The translations under genes were made by a program, and so were the position numbers. A stretch of DNA of 64,000 nucleotides from UBA9676 sp035532275 (GTDB taxonomy: Bacteria; Actinomycetota; Actinomycetes; Streptosporangiales; Streptosporangiaceae): positions 12,655 through 76,654 of the forward strand of contig DATKRG010000203.1 of NCBI GenBank assembly GCA_035532275.1, read 5' to 3'. Below are positions 51,360-61,303 of this stretch, in pieces (position 1 is the first letter of the stretch; each line of letters starts with the position of its first letter). The notes under the pieces are model-generated. The model worked only from the letters and a program-made list of their open reading frames with translations. It did no database searches and was not told where the DNA came from.

Positions 51360-51469
51360 CGCGTTGTCCCTATCTGTGCCGCGACGCCTTAGCCCGAGGA
51401 TATGGCGCAGGTCACAGCGGCGGAATCTACCCCCAACCAGCCGGGATCTGGCGCCGCCGCCCGGACGGG

Positions 51470-52147
51470 TCAGCGCTGGCCGTAGTGATCCTGGTAGCGC
51501 CTGTGCAGCGCGTCTACCTGGTCGCTGGCCAGTGGCTCGGGTTCACCGAGCACACGGGCCAGGTGCACCGTGCGGGCCGCGTCTTCGCACATGACCGCCG
51601 CCTTGACCGCGTCCCGCGCGGTCGCGCCCACGGTGAAGACGCCATGGCTGCGCATCAGCACCGCCTGCGAACGGTGCCCGGCCAGCGTCGTGACGATTCC
51701 CCGGCCGATCTCGTCGCCTCCGATCAGCGCGAACGGCCCGATCGGGATCTCGCCACCGAACTCGTCGGCCATCGCGGTGAGGATGCAGGGAATCGGCTCG
51801 CCCCGCGCGGCCCAGGCCGTCGCGTACGCGGAGTGGGTGTGCACCACGCCGCCGGTGCCCGGCCTGTGCCGGTAAACGTGCGCGTGTGCGGCGGTGTCAC
51901 TGGACGGGCTAAGTTCCCCATCGACCGGCGTGCCGTTCAGGTCGCATATGACCATGGCCTCGGGGGTCAGGTCGTCGTAAGCCACGCCGCTCGGCTTGAT
52001 CACCATCAGGTCGGCCCCGGGAACCCGGGCCGACACGTTCCCCGACGTCCACGCGACCAGGCCATTCCTCACCAGCTCGGCGTGCAGGGAGCAGACCTCA
52101 TCGCGAACCCGGCGGATGACATCCTGGCTGACGTCCGCGGCCGTCAC
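51470..52147 (-). CDS. araD: L-ribulose-5-phosphate 4-epimerase
   Basis: 225 residues. GTG 52147 overlaps the araB stop. Class II aldolase/epimerase fold: LVAWTSGNVSARV, MVIKPSGVAYDDL, SSDTAAHAHVY, VHTHSAYATAWA with zinc ligand His pair, and MRSHGVFTVG with the third His. It converts L-ribulose-5-phosphate to D-xylulose-5-phosphate, the last step of arabinose breakdown. It is the second gene of the araB-araD operon under the operator at 53939. Confidence 0.95.
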   Translation of the reverse strand: MTAADVSQDVIRRVRDEVCSLHAELVRNGLVAWTSGNVSARVPGADLMVIKPSGVAYDDLTPEAMVICDLNGTPVDGELSPSSDTAAHAHVYRHRPGTGGVVHTHSAYATAWAARGEPIPCILTAMADEFGGEIPIGPFALIGGDEIGRGIVTTLAGHRSQAVLMRSHGVFTVGATARDAVKAAVMCEDAARTVHLARVLGEPEPLASDQVDALHRRYQDHYGQR

Positions 52148-53883
52148 CGCTGGCCTCCGGGGGAATCGCTGCCGGCGACGGCGCCGGCGGACCGGCCGGC
52201 CAGGACCCGGTCCCGCAGGGCGCGGAGCCGGTGCAGGACTTCGTTGCCGCCACGGCCGAAGTAGTCGTGCAGCTGCTGGTACTCGGCGTACAGCTCGTCA
52301 TAGATATCGGCACTGCGCGGGTCGGGCTCGTAGACCGCGTGCTGCCTGCGGCCCATCGCCTGCGCCGCGGCGCCGACGTCGTCGTACGCGCCAGCGGCCA
52401 CGGCCGCGTGCAGGGCCGAGCCGAGCGCCGGCCCTTGCTCGGAGCCGATCAGGCTGAGCGGGCGACGCGTCACGTCGGCGTAGATCTGCATGATGGTCTT
52501 GTTGCGGATCAGGCCGCCGGCTACCACCAGCTCGGTGACAGGCACGCCGGCCGACCCGAACGCCTCAATGACGGTCCTGGTGCCGAAGGCGGTCGCCTCG
52601 ATCAGCGCCCGGTAGATGTCGGGCGGCCGGGTGGCCAGGGTCAGCCCGGCGATAACGCCGGACAGGTGATGGTCGACCAGCACGCTGCGGTTGCCGTTCA
52701 GCCAGTCCAGCGCAATCAGGCCGTGTGCTCCCGCGGGCTGCGCGGCGGCCTGCGCGGACAGCAGTTCGTGCACCGAGATGCCCTGGCGCGCTGCCTGGTC
52801 GCGATAGGCGGGCGGGACCGCCTGGTCGGCGAACCAGGCGAAGATGTCCCCGACGCCGCTCTGCCCTGCTTCGTAGCCCCACAGCCCGGCGATGATGCCG
52901 CCGTCGACAGCGCCGCACATGCCTGGCACCTCAGCAAGCTCCGTGCCGCTCATCACGTGGCACGTGGACGTGCCCATGATCGCGAGCATCTGCCCGGGTC
53001 CGGCGGCCCCGGCGGCGGGCGGGGTGACGTGCGCGTCGACGTTTCCGACGGCGACGGCGGTGCCTTCGGGCAGGCCGGTCCACGCGGCGGCCTGGCTGGT
53101 CAGCGAGCCGGCCCTGGCACCGAGCGGCAGGATCGGATGGGCCAGCTTGTCGTCAGCGAAGCTCGCGAACCGCGGATCGAGCGTGCCGAGGAACTCGCGC
53201 GACGGGTAACGGCCGTCCTGGAAGATGCCCTTGTACCCGGCGGTGCAGGCGTTCCTTGTCTCGACCCCGGTCAGCTGCCAGATGATCCAGTCGGCGGCCT
53301 CGATCCACCGCTCCGCGCGCTGGTACAGCTCGGGATCCTCGTCGAGCAGCTGCAGTGCCTTGGCGAACTGCCACTCGGCGGAGATCTTGCCGCCGTACCG
53401 CGCGATCCAGCCCTGGCCGGTGCTGTGCGCGAGCTCGTTGATCCGGTCCGCCTGTGGCTGAGCGGCGTGGTGCTTCCAGAGCTTGGGGTAGGCGTGCGGC
53501 CTGCCAGCCAGCCCGGGCAGCTGGCATAGCGGAGTCCCGTCGGCCAGGACCGGCAGCACCGTGCTGGCCGTGAAGTCGGTGCCGATGCCGATCACGCGCG
53601 CCGGGTCGACGCCGGCCGCAGCTATGGCGGCGGGCACGGCCTCGCGCAGCACGTCCCGGTAGTCCTCGGGGTCCTGCAGCGCCCAGTCAGGCGGCAGCTG
53701 CTCGCCGGTGGCGGCCAGCGCGGTGTCCATCACGCCGTGGCGGTACTCACTGACCGCACTGCCGAGTTCGGCGCCGTCGCTCACCCGGACCACGAGCGCC
53801 CGGCCTGACAGGGTCCCGAAGTCCACCCCGACGACGCAGGCCGGGCCCTGGCCGGCGCTATCGGGTGTAGTCGGCTGGCTCAT
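52144..53883 (-). CDS. araB: L-ribulokinase
   Basis: 579 residues from ATG 53883, with GAGGA 8 nt upstream; an in-frame start at 53931 lacks a good site. FGGY kinase: VVGVDFGTLSGRALVV (phosphate 1), GIGTDFTASTVLPVL, AGGLIRNKTIMQIYADVTRR and GALGSALHA-type end. The AraB-type substrate loop (YGGKISAEWQFAKAL) is present. It phosphorylates L-ribulose. Operator 56 bp upstream, araD overlapping downstream. Confidence 0.95.
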   Translation of the reverse strand: MSQPTTPDSAGQGPACVVGVDFGTLSGRALVVRVSDGAELGSAVSEYRHGVMDTALAATGEQLPPDWALQDPEDYRDVLREAVPAAIAAAGVDPARVIGIGTDFTASTVLPVLADGTPLCQLPGLAGRPHAYPKLWKHHAAQPQADRINELAHSTGQGWIARYGGKISAEWQFAKALQLLDEDPELYQRAERWIEAADWIIWQLTGVETRNACTAGYKGIFQDGRYPSREFLGTLDPRFASFADDKLAHPILPLGARAGSLTSQAAAWTGLPEGTAVAVGNVDAHVTPPAAGAAGPGQMLAIMGTSTCHVMSGTELAEVPGMCGAVDGGIIAGLWGYEAGQSGVGDIFAWFADQAVPPAYRDQAARQGISVHELLSAQAAAQPAGAHGLIALDWLNGNRSVLVDHHLSGVIAGLTLATRPPDIYRALIEATAFGTRTVIEAFGSAGVPVTELVVAGGLIRNKTIMQIYADVTRRPLSLIGSEQGPALGSALHAAVAAGAYDDVGAAAQAMGRRQHAVYEPDPRSADIYDELYAEYQQLHDYFGRGGNEVLHRLRALRDRVLAGRSAGAVAGSDSPGGQR

Positions 53884-53938
53884 GAGCGTGTCCTCGGTTC
53901 GGGCGACGTCGTTGCTTCCGTGGTCTGGCAATGACTGA

Positions 53939-53952
53939 TGTTAGCGTTCACA
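53939..53952. promoter_or_regulatory. LacI-type operator upstream of araB
   Basis: TGTTAGCGTTCACA, a degenerate palindrome around a CG centre, 56 bp upstream of araB. One of five related 14-mers in the arabinose cluster. Confidence 0.75.
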
Positions 53953-54165
53953 TCGGCGCCACGCCAGGCAGCGGCGATCTCCTGCGGGCAGACCCTGCGG
54001 AAGGACTGGTGGCGTGCCTGGCTGGGCTCGCGCCTGCCAGAAGAAAGGTGTCCAGGCCGAAACCAGCGAGCCAGAAGTGACAATAGAAGCCATTGGTCTC
54101 ATACGCCTTCCCTGAGGCGTGCCAGTCGGCGCTGACGATCGATTTTGCCGATTCCGTGGCTCCTG

Positions 54166-54179
54166 TGTGAACGCTCACA
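54166..54179. promoter_or_regulatory. LacI-type operator, distal site of the GH54/araB intergenic region
   Basis: TGTGAACGCTCACA, within the longer palindrome TGTGTGAACGCTCACACA at 54164-54181. It lies between araB and the arabinofuranosidase, about 250 bp upstream of the latter. Confidence 0.75.
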
Positions 54180-54296
54180 CAGGTAACGCCAGAAACCTTG
54201 ACGTAACTTCGCTCCGGAGTGATAGTTGTGGCAATCACGCTGTTCAGATGGCACAACCACCCGGAGGTCTGCACGCACCACACGTATGGCAACTGC

Positions 54297-54310
54297 TGTT
54301 AGCGCTCACA
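54297..54310. promoter_or_regulatory. LacI-type operator upstream of the arabinofuranosidase gene
   Basis: TGTTAGCGCTCACA, 122 bp upstream of the GTG start. With the site at 54166 it could form a DNA loop (131 bp spacing). Confidence 0.75.
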
Positions 54311-54431
54311 CCTTTTGTCACCGCTTGCGTGTTTCCAACCGCACGCGACAGTCGCCTGGGCTGTGAATTCTCGATCCATGCCCGGGCCCCTCAGGCATTT
54401 CGCCACACCCACGGAACGGAAGAGGTTGACA

Positions 54432-55895
54432 GTGATTGTTCGGTCACGACTTCAGTACCTGAAAAAGTTGCTACTGTCCGCGGGCGCGGCAGTCGCACTG
54501 GTAGCCGGCACGTCGTTCGCTGCAGGTGGGATAGCTGGCACGGCGCAGGCCGCGGTGTCACTTCCGTGCGACATCTATGCCGCCGCCAGCACGCCCTGCG
54601 TCGCCGCACACAGCACCGTGCGTGCGCTCTTCGCGGCTTACAACGGCCCTCTCTACCAGGTCAAGCGTGCGTCCGATGGCGCGACCACCAACATCAGCAC
54701 GCTCACCGCGGGCGGCTACGCCAACGCCGCGACGCAGGATTCGTTCTGCGCCGGGACCACGTGCACGATCACCGAGATCTACGACCAGTCGTCGCGGCAC
54801 AACAACCTGACGATCGGGCCTGCTGGCGGGGCCGGCGGGGCGGATGTCGGCGCGAACGCGACCGCGTTGCCGGTGATGGCCGGGGGGCACAAGGTCTACG
54901 GGGTGTTCGTGTCACCCGGGACGGGATACCGGGACGATGCCACGTCGGGCGTGGCGACCGGGTCCCAGCCGCAAGGTGCCTACATGGTGGCCGCTGGCAC
55001 CCACGTCAACAGCGGGTGCTGCTTCGACTACGGCAATGCCGAGACCAACAACCGCGACAACGGCAACGGGCACATGGACGCGGTCTACTTCGGCACCCTG
55101 TGCTGGTTCTCGCCCTGTACCGGGCGCGGGCCGTGGGTGCAGGCGGACCTGGAGAACGGCCTGTTCGCCGGCGGCAACGGCAACAACCCGGCTAACCAGG
55201 GCAACACCAGCGCGTTCGTCACCGCCCTGGTGAAGAACAACGGGACGACGACCTATGCGATCAAGGGCGGCAACGCGGATTCGGGCGGACTGACCACCTG
55301 GTACAACGGGTCGCTGCCCACCCAGGGCGGCTACCTGCCCATGCATCAGGAGGGGGCCATCATCCTCGGGGTCGGCGGCGACAACAGCAACAGCTCCGCC
55401 GGCTCCTTCTTCGAAGGCGTCATGACCGCCGGCTATCCGACCGACGCCGCCGACAACGCCGTCCAGGCCAACATCGTCTCCGTCGGCTACGCCCCCGCGA
55501 GCGGGGGAGCGACCGGGCCGATCGTCGCCGGTGATAACGGCGCCAAGTGCGTGGACAACAACAACGGCAGCGGCACGGCGGGCAACAAGGTGCAGATGTG
55601 GGACTGCGACGGCAACGTTGCCGCGCAGAGCTGGACGGTGAACAGCAACGGCACCCTCACGATCGACGGCGGCTGCATGGACATCACCGGTGCCAACTTC
55701 AGCAACGGCACCTTGATCGAATGGTGGACCTGCAACGGGGGTACCAACCAGCAATGGCAGGCGACCGGGGGCCAGCTCGTCAACCCGGCATCAGGCAAAT
55801 GCCTAGACGACCCGAATTCCAACACCACGAACGGAACTCAGCTCGTCTTGTGGACCTGCAACGGCGGCGCTAACCAGCAATGGCACTTGCCATAG
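54432..55895 (+). CDS. Secreted GH54 alpha-L-arabinofuranosidase with ricin-B (CBM13) domain
   Basis: 487 residues from GTG 54432 (GGAAGAGG upstream). Sec signal peptide to ~residue 41 (LLLSAGAAVALVAG, TAQA). The GH54 catalytic domain is at ~42-356: EIYDQSSRHNNLTIGP, FDYGNAETNN with the nucleophile Glu204 by analogy to fungal AbfB, and GVGGDNSNSS with Asp317 as acid/base. A ricin-B lectin domain at ~363-487 has QxW repeats (TNQQW, ANQQW) for binding polymer. It releases arabinose from arabinan or arabinoxylan outside the cell. It is under LacI-type operators and supplies the araBAD pathway. Confidence 0.92.
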   Translation: MIVRSRLQYLKKLLLSAGAAVALVAGTSFAAGGIAGTAQAAVSLPCDIYAAASTPCVAAHSTVRALFAAYNGPLYQVKRASDGATTNISTLTAGGYANAATQDSFCAGTTCTITEIYDQSSRHNNLTIGPAGGAGGADVGANATALPVMAGGHKVYGVFVSPGTGYRDDATSGVATGSQPQGAYMVAAGTHVNSGCCFDYGNAETNNRDNGNGHMDAVYFGTLCWFSPCTGRGPWVQADLENGLFAGGNGNNPANQGNTSAFVTALVKNNGTTTYAIKGGNADSGGLTTWYNGSLPTQGGYLPMHQEGAIILGVGGDNSNSSAGSFFEGVMTAGYPTDAADNAVQANIVSVGYAPASGGATGPIVAGDNGAKCVDNNNGSGTAGNKVQMWDCDGNVAAQSWTVNSNGTLTIDGGCMDITGANFSNGTLIEWWTCNGGTNQQWQATGGQLVNPASGKCLDDPNSNTTNGTQLVLWTCNGGANQQWHLP

Positions 55896-55917
55896 CACAG
55901 GCATGAAAGACCGGGTG

Positions 55918-55949
55918 GCCCGGCCGCCGCGCGCAACTGGCGGCCGGGC
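55918..55949. terminator. Bidirectional terminator between GH54 and permease genes
   Basis: GCCCGGCCGCC and GGCGGCCGGGC form an 11-bp stem with a 10-nt loop, in the 66-bp gap between convergent stop codons. Confidence 0.75.
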
Positions 55950-55961
55950 TGCCCGGCGACG

Positions 55962-56987
55962 TTACCGTCGGCCCCGGCCGAAGTACCTGGCGCGCACGCG
56001 GTCCAGCAGGATCGCGACACCGAGCACGCTGCCTTGCACGACCTGCTGGTAGTACGGGCTGATGTGCAGTGCGAGGAGGCCGTTGGAGATGAACTCCAGC
56101 AGGATCGCGCCGGCGGCGATGCCGACGATCCGGCCTTCGCCACCGAACAGTGAGGCACCGCCGATGACGGCAGCCGCGATCGCGATCAGTTCCCAGCCGG
56201 GGCCGACCGAGGGGTCCGCGACGTTCATCCGGCCGATCACCAGGACACCGACAACGCCGGCCAGCACGGAACTGGCGATGTAGGTGGACGTGATCCGCCG
56301 TCCGGTGGGAATCCCGGCAAGCCGGGCCGCTTCCTTGTTGCCGCCGACCGCGTAGATCTGCCGCCCGATGTAGGTCCGTTCGAGGACAAACCAGGCGACC
56401 GCCGCCGCGCCGACGAAGAACAGCGCCGGCACGGGGATCTCGTCGACGTAGTACGAACTCAGGTTGCTGAACAGCGGGTCGATGCCGTTGATCGGCAAGC
56501 CGCTCGTGATCGCGAGCGAAAGGCCCTGGGCCACCGTGAACGTCACCAGCGTGATGACGAACGGCGGCACCTTCAGTCTGGTGACCATGGTGCCGTGCCA
56601 AAGGCCGACGACGGCACAGATGGCGATGGCCAGCAGGATCGAGACCGGAGCCGGGACTCCCTTGTTGACGTTGAACCATGCGGCCAGGATGCCGGCCAGC
56701 CCGGCCAGCGCGCCAACCGACAGGTCGATGCCTCCGGTCAGGATGACCAGCGACTCGCCGATGGCGAGGATGCCGACCTGGGACAGGTCACGACCCATGA
56801 CCTGCATGTTCCCGATGCTCGCGTAGGTCGGCGCGTTCAGTGCGATGAGGACGAATACCACCACGCACGCGATGAGCACGCCGGCTTCCGGCGACTCGGC
56901 GAGCTTGCGCAGCAGCCGGGTAGCGGCGCGCTGCCTGCTCGGGCTGGGTGGGACATCGGCCGGCAAAAGCGTGCTCTGGGCGCTCAT
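55962..56987 (-). CDS. L-arabinose ABC transporter permease (AraH/RbsC type)
   Basis: 341 residues. ATG 56987 overlaps the ATPase stop (ATGA). About nine helices, e.g. AGVLIACVVVFVLIAL. The GESLVILTGGIDLSVGALAGL motif and the coupling loop YAVGGNKEAARLAGIPTGR identify the RbsC permease group. C-terminal DRVRARYFGRGRR. Co-transcribed with araA, the binding protein and the ATPase, so arabinose is the inferred substrate. Confidence 0.92.
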   Translation of the reverse strand: MSAQSTLLPADVPPSPSRQRAATRLLRKLAESPEAGVLIACVVVFVLIALNAPTYASIGNMQVMGRDLSQVGILAIGESLVILTGGIDLSVGALAGLAGILAAWFNVNKGVPAPVSILLAIAICAVVGLWHGTMVTRLKVPPFVITLVTFTVAQGLSLAITSGLPINGIDPLFSNLSSYYVDEIPVPALFFVGAAAVAWFVLERTYIGRQIYAVGGNKEAARLAGIPTGRRITSTYIASSVLAGVVGVLVIGRMNVADPSVGPGWELIAIAAAVIGGASLFGGEGRIVGIAAGAILLEFISNGLLALHISPYYQQVVQGSVLGVAILLDRVRARYFGRGRR

Positions 56988-58546
56988 GCTGCAGCTCCGT
57001 TAGTGGGCAAGGGCTTGTTCGCGGCAGCGGCGGCCGTCATGATCCGTTCCTTGGTGGCCTGGTCGTGGTCGATGATCTGCACCGTCCGGCCGTTGTTCAT
57101 CACCGCGATCCGGTGGCAGATGGACAGCAGTTCCTCGAGTTCGGAGGAGGCCACCAGCACTGCCATGCCCGCCGCGGCGGCGCGATCGATCAGTTCGTAG
57201 ATTTCCGCCTTCGCGCCGACATCCACGCCGCGGGTCGGCTCGTCGAGCAGCAGCAGCCGAGGGTCTGTCGCGAACGCCCGGCCGAAGACGGCTCGCTGCT
57301 GGTTGCCACCGGACAGCGAGCCGATCAACTGCTCCACCGATTGCATCCGGACGTTGACGTTCGCGGTGATCTTGCGGGCCTCGTCGCGCTGGCGGCGGGG
57401 TCCGAGCAGCCAGCCGCGGCTGATGCGGCGCAGGATCGACACGGTCACGTTGGCGCTGATCGGCGCGAACAGCACGAGCGCCTGCTCTTTGCGGTCCTCC
57501 GGGATCAGCGCGATGCCGGCCGCCGTGCCGTCGCCCGGGCTGTTCGGTGCATAAGCTTTGCCGCCCAGCCACATCGTGCCCCCGGTTGCCGGCTGCGCGC
57601 CCGCGACGGTGTGGATCAGCCGGCTGCGGCCGGACCCCATGAGCCCGGCGACGCCGACGATCTCGCCGGTCCGCACCTCCAGATCCACCGGGCCAAGACC
57701 GTCGGCAGTCAGGCCTTCGACCCGCAGGACCACCTCGCTGTCTGGTGGCGGGGGCGTCGGCTTGCCGTGCACGATCTCGCCGCCGACCATTTCGCGGATC
57801 AGCCGCTCCTCGGATGCCTCCTCCGGCTGGAGATCGGCGACGAGGAGGCCGTTGCGGAGCACCAGGATCCGATCGCTGACTGTGAGCACTTCGTCGAGGC
57901 GATGCCCGATGAAAAGCACCGTGCCACCCCGTGCGGCCAGCTGCCGCGCGAGGCCCAGGACCATCTCCGCTTCGACCGGGCCGAGCGAGGACGTCGGTTC
58001 GTCGAGGATCAGCAGCTTGGGCTCCCGGCCCCACGCCTTGGCGATCTCGATCATCTGCCGGGCCGGCACCGGGAGCGTGCGCACCTCGCGATTCACGGGG
58101 ATCGCGCTCGCGGACAGGCCGATCTCCGCCAGCATGGCCGCCGCTTCGGCGTGCTGTGCCTTCCTGTCGACCAGATAGCGCTTTGAGGAGTTGCGCGGGC
58201 GCCGTCCCAGGAGCAGGTTCTCTGCCACCGACAGCTGACCGACCAGCGGGAACTCCTGCGAGACCAGGGCCACGCCGAGGCGGCCGGCGGCTTCGGTTGA
58301 TCCGGGGACCAGCGGCTGCCCATCGATCTCGATGTCACCGCCATCGCGGTCTACCGAGCCGGCCAGCGTCCCCATCAGCGTGGACTTGCCCGCGCCGTTC
58401 TCGCCGACGACGCCGATCACCTGACCCGCATGCAGGTCAAGTTCCGGCAGGTCGAGGACGCTGACCGAACCGTAGGACTTGTGGACCCCCCGCAGCCGCG
58501 CGGTGACCGCGCGGCCGGGGGTGTCGTCAGACACGGTCATCGTCAT
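56984..58546 (-). CDS. L-arabinose ABC transporter ATP-binding protein (AraG type)
   Basis: 520 residues, ATG 58546 overlapping the binding-protein stop. Domain 1: Walker A GENGAGKST, Walker B LLILDEPTSSLG, with a degenerate signature (PVPARQMIEIAKAW). Domain 2: VAGLMGSGRSRLI, signature LSGGNQQRAVFGRAF and LLLLDEPTRGVDVG. Both domains present, as in the family. Confidence 0.94.
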   Translation of the reverse strand: MTMTVSDDTPGRAVTARLRGVHKSYGSVSVLDLPELDLHAGQVIGVVGENGAGKSTLMGTLAGSVDRDGGDIEIDGQPLVPGSTEAAGRLGVALVSQEFPLVGQLSVAENLLLGRRPRNSSKRYLVDRKAQHAEAAAMLAEIGLSASAIPVNREVRTLPVPARQMIEIAKAWGREPKLLILDEPTSSLGPVEAEMVLGLARQLAARGGTVLFIGHRLDEVLTVSDRILVLRNGLLVADLQPEEASEERLIREMVGGEIVHGKPTPPPPDSEVVLRVEGLTADGLGPVDLEVRTGEIVGVAGLMGSGRSRLIHTVAGAQPATGGTMWLGGKAYAPNSPGDGTAAGIALIPEDRKEQALVLFAPISANVTVSILRRISRGWLLGPRRQRDEARKITANVNVRMQSVEQLIGSLSGGNQQRAVFGRAFATDPRLLLLDEPTRGVDVGAKAEIYELIDRAAAAGMAVLVASSELEELLSICHRIAVMNNGRTVQIIDHDQATKERIMTAAAAANKPLPTNGAAA

Positions 58547-59682
58547 CAGATTCCGAGTTGCGCCTCAAGGGCCTGGTAGGAGCTCAGATCCGACTTGGTG
58601 ACCAGGCCCACACCGGAGCTCAGCGTCGAGCCGTCCGACGCCAGATAGGGCTTGATGATGTTCATCGTGGCGGCCTTGCCGAGGACCTTCTGCGCAGCGA
58701 GGATGTACGCGCCGGTGTAGCCCTGCTCGTATGGCATCTGTACCACCGTGCCGGAGATCACACCAGACTGGATGAAGCTGAGCGTCTGCGCATCCGAGTC
58801 GTCACAGATGATGTGCACTGTGGCCGTCTTGCCAGCGGACGTGACCGCCTGGGCGAGGGCCGGACCGTCGTAGGAGTAGACCCCATAGAGGCCGTTGACA
58901 TCCGGGTTGTTCGCCAGGATGGTTTCCGCGTCGGACGTGGCAGTGCTCGCCGAGAGGTTGTCGTTGACCTTCTGTGCGATCGTGATGCTCGTGCCTTTCA
59001 GCGCGGCCTCGAAGCCGGCGATGCGCTGGGTGGCGTTGGCCGCGGTCAGCGAGCCGACCAGGATCGCGACCTTGCCTTTACCGCCGAGCACCTGCTTCAT
59101 CGCCGTGCCGGCCTGGAACCCGGCGTCGTAGTTCGGGGTGCCGAGGTAGAGCGAGGCGGCGGCGGTGCCTGGCAGCGGCGAGTCGATCGCCAGGACCGAG
59201 ATGCCGTGCTGCACATCGGTCGCGATCGTCCCCTTCGCGGACGCCGGGTCGATCGCGGAGATGGAGTATCCGGTGATGCCTTGTGAGCGCAGCGTCTCCA
59301 GCTCCGAGTTCTGCTCGGTCAGCAGGCCGTTCGGTGGGGCGAAGAAGGTGCACTTGCTGCTGGCGATGCCCAGGTCGGAACAGCCCTTGAGGAAGCCGAC
59401 CTGACCCGCCTTCCAGTAGTCGGCGGCCACGTTGACCACCATCGCGATGTTGACCGAGGACAGGCTCTTGCCAGCCATCGCGGCCTTCAGCGCCGCGTCC
59501 AGCTTGGCGAGATTCGCCTGGTTGAACGTGACCGTGCCTTTCAGCGTGATGGCGTGCCCTGTCGACTTCGAGCTGGTGGTGGATCCGCTGGATCCGGTGG
59601 CGCTCTTGGAACACGCTGCTAGCAGTGTCAGCAGCGCAATCGCCGACAGGGCGGCGACCGAACGAGACGTCTTACGCTTCAT
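58546..59682 (-). CDS. L-arabinose-type ABC substrate-binding lipoprotein
   Basis: 378 residues. Signal MKRKTSRSVAALSAIALLTL with lipobox LLAAC. A Ser/Thr linker then the type I sugar-binding fold: NIAMVVNVAADYWKAGQVGF, IDPASAKGTIATDVQHGI, VLAIDSPLPGTAAASLYLGT and AILVGSLTAANATQRIAGF. First gene of the binding protein-ATPase-permease set. It is 115 bp downstream of araA with a hairpin between. Confidence 0.9.
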   Translation of the reverse strand: MKRKTSRSVAALSAIALLTLLAACSKSATGSSGSTTSSKSTGHAITLKGTVTFNQANLAKLDAALKAAMAGKSLSSVNIAMVVNVAADYWKAGQVGFLKGCSDLGIASSKCTFFAPPNGLLTEQNSELETLRSQGITGYSISAIDPASAKGTIATDVQHGISVLAIDSPLPGTAAASLYLGTPNYDAGFQAGTAMKQVLGGKGKVAILVGSLTAANATQRIAGFEAALKGTSITIAQKVNDNLSASTATSDAETILANNPDVNGLYGVYSYDGPALAQAVTSAGKTATVHIICDDSDAQTLSFIQSGVISGTVVQMPYEQGYTGAYILAAQKVLGKAATMNIIKPYLASDGSTLSSGVGLVTKSDLSSYQALEAQLGI

Positions 59683-59742
59683 GCTCTGTGCCCTTCTGGT
59701 GTAAGAGATGGTGCTGCATCTTCATGTGCGGTGTTGCGGTTC

Positions 59743-59775
59743 CTCCTGGCGGACCTGCGCCAGCCCGCCCAGGAG
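59743..59775 (-). terminator. Hairpin between araA and the binding-protein gene
   Basis: CTCCTGGCGG and CCGCCCAGGAG pair with one bulge. Inside the operon; possibly a processing or attenuation element. Confidence 0.4.
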
Positions 59776-59797
59776 CTGTGACGGCTGTGGAAGGCAT

Positions 59798-61303
59798 CTA
59801 AAATCCCTGGGCGAGCCGGTAGTACGCCTGGTTGGAACGGATCTCGTTGATGAATCGGCGGATTGTGGTGTTGGCGTCGATGACCAGCAGTTCGACGCCG
59901 AGCATGTCCGCGAGATCGGCAAGGGCCGTAGTGCCGATGGCTGCGGACAGGACGGTGTGGTGCGGGCCGCCGGCGGTCAGCCACGCCTCGGTCGACGTGC
60001 GCCAGTTCGGGCGCGGCTGCCAGATCGCGCGAGCCACCGGAAGCCGCGGTAGCGGTTCTGGCGGCGCGACGACGTCAATCTCGTTGGCTATCAGCCGGAA
60101 CCGGTCACCAAGATCGGCCAGGCCGACGACGAATGCCGGTCCGGGCGACCCGTCGAAGACCAGCCGTACTGGGTCCTCCCGGTCGCCGATGCCGAGCGGA
60201 TGAATCTCGCAGGACGGGATCGCCGCCGCAATCGAGGGGCAGACTTCGAGCATGTGGGCACCGAGGATCAGTTCCCGCCCCGGTTCCAGGTGGTAGGTGT
60301 AGTCCTCCATGAACGACGTGCCGCCAGGCAGGCCGATAGACATCACCTTCAGGGTGCGAAGGAGTACTGCGGTCTTCCAGTCGCCCTCTGCGCCGAAGCC
60401 GTAGCCGTCGGCCATCAGCCGCTGCACGGCCAGGCCCGGCAGCTGGCGCAGGCCACCGAGATCCTCAAAGTTGGTGGTAAAGGCGCGGAACCTGCCGGAG
60501 GTGAGGAAGTCACGCAGTCCGAGCTCGATCCGCGCCGCATAGCGCAGGGATTCGTGCCGTGCACCGTCACGCTGCAGCTCGGCGGCGACTCGGTAGGTGT
60601 CCTCGTACTCCTTGACCAGGTCGGTCACTCGCCCGTCGGCGATCGAGTCGACCACCGCCACCAGATCGTTGACTCCGTAGGTGTTGACTGAGACGCCGAA
60701 CTGGAGCTGCGCGGCGACCTTGTCGCCTTCGGTGACAGCGACATCCCGCATGTTGTCGCCGAACCGGGCCAGCTTCAGGCTGCGCAGCTCGGCCCGGCCG
60801 ACTGCGGCGCGTACCCAGTTGCCGATCCGAGTGGTGACGGTCGGGTCGCTGAGGTGCCCCGCTACCGTCGTGCGGGCGAGGCCGAGCCGGGTCTGGATGT
60901 AGCCGAACTCGCGATCGCCGTGGGCGGCCTGGTTCAGGTTCATGAAGTCCATGTCGATGGTCGCCCACGGCAGCGCCACGTTCGCCTGGGTGTGCAGGTG
61001 CAGCATCGGCTCGGCCAGCGCGTCGAGCCCGGAGATCCACATCTTGGCGGGGGAGAACGTATGCATCCAGGCGATCACGCCGACGCAGTCGTCGTGAGAG
61101 TTCGCGTCCAGGCAGGCCCGGCGGATCGCCGCTGGGTCGGTGAGGACCGGCTTCCAGACCACGCGCGCGCCAAGGTCCGCATCGGCATCCAAGGCCCGTG
61201 CGATCTGCTGCGACTGCGCGGCGACCTGCTGCAGCGTCTCCTCGCCGTACATCGCCTGGCTCCCGGTCAGGAACCAGATTTCGCGACGTCTGGGGATGAT
61301 CAT
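59798..61303 (-). CDS. araA: L-arabinose isomerase
   Basis: 501 residues from ATG 61303, the usual AraA length. It opens with the AraA-type IWFLTGSQAMYGEETLQQV. The metal-ligand motifs are GFGAEGDWKTAVLLRTLKVM (Glu), GGTSFMEDYTYHLE (Glu) and GAHMLEVCPSIA (His). It isomerises L-arabinose to L-ribulose with Mn2+. It starts about 190 bp downstream of the operator at 61495, and the regulator is divergent. Confidence 0.96.
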   Translation of the reverse strand: MIIPRRREIWFLTGSQAMYGEETLQQVAAQSQQIARALDADADLGARVVWKPVLTDPAAIRRACLDANSHDDCVGVIAWMHTFSPAKMWISGLDALAEPMLHLHTQANVALPWATIDMDFMNLNQAAHGDREFGYIQTRLGLARTTVAGHLSDPTVTTRIGNWVRAAVGRAELRSLKLARFGDNMRDVAVTEGDKVAAQLQFGVSVNTYGVNDLVAVVDSIADGRVTDLVKEYEDTYRVAAELQRDGARHESLRYAARIELGLRDFLTSGRFRAFTTNFEDLGGLRQLPGLAVQRLMADGYGFGAEGDWKTAVLLRTLKVMSIGLPGGTSFMEDYTYHLEPGRELILGAHMLEVCPSIAAAIPSCEIHPLGIGDREDPVRLVFDGSPGPAFVVGLADLGDRFRLIANEIDVVAPPEPLPRLPVARAIWQPRPNWRTSTEAWLTAGGPHHTVLSAAIGTTALADLADMLGVELLVIDANTTIRRFINEIRSNQAYYRLAQGF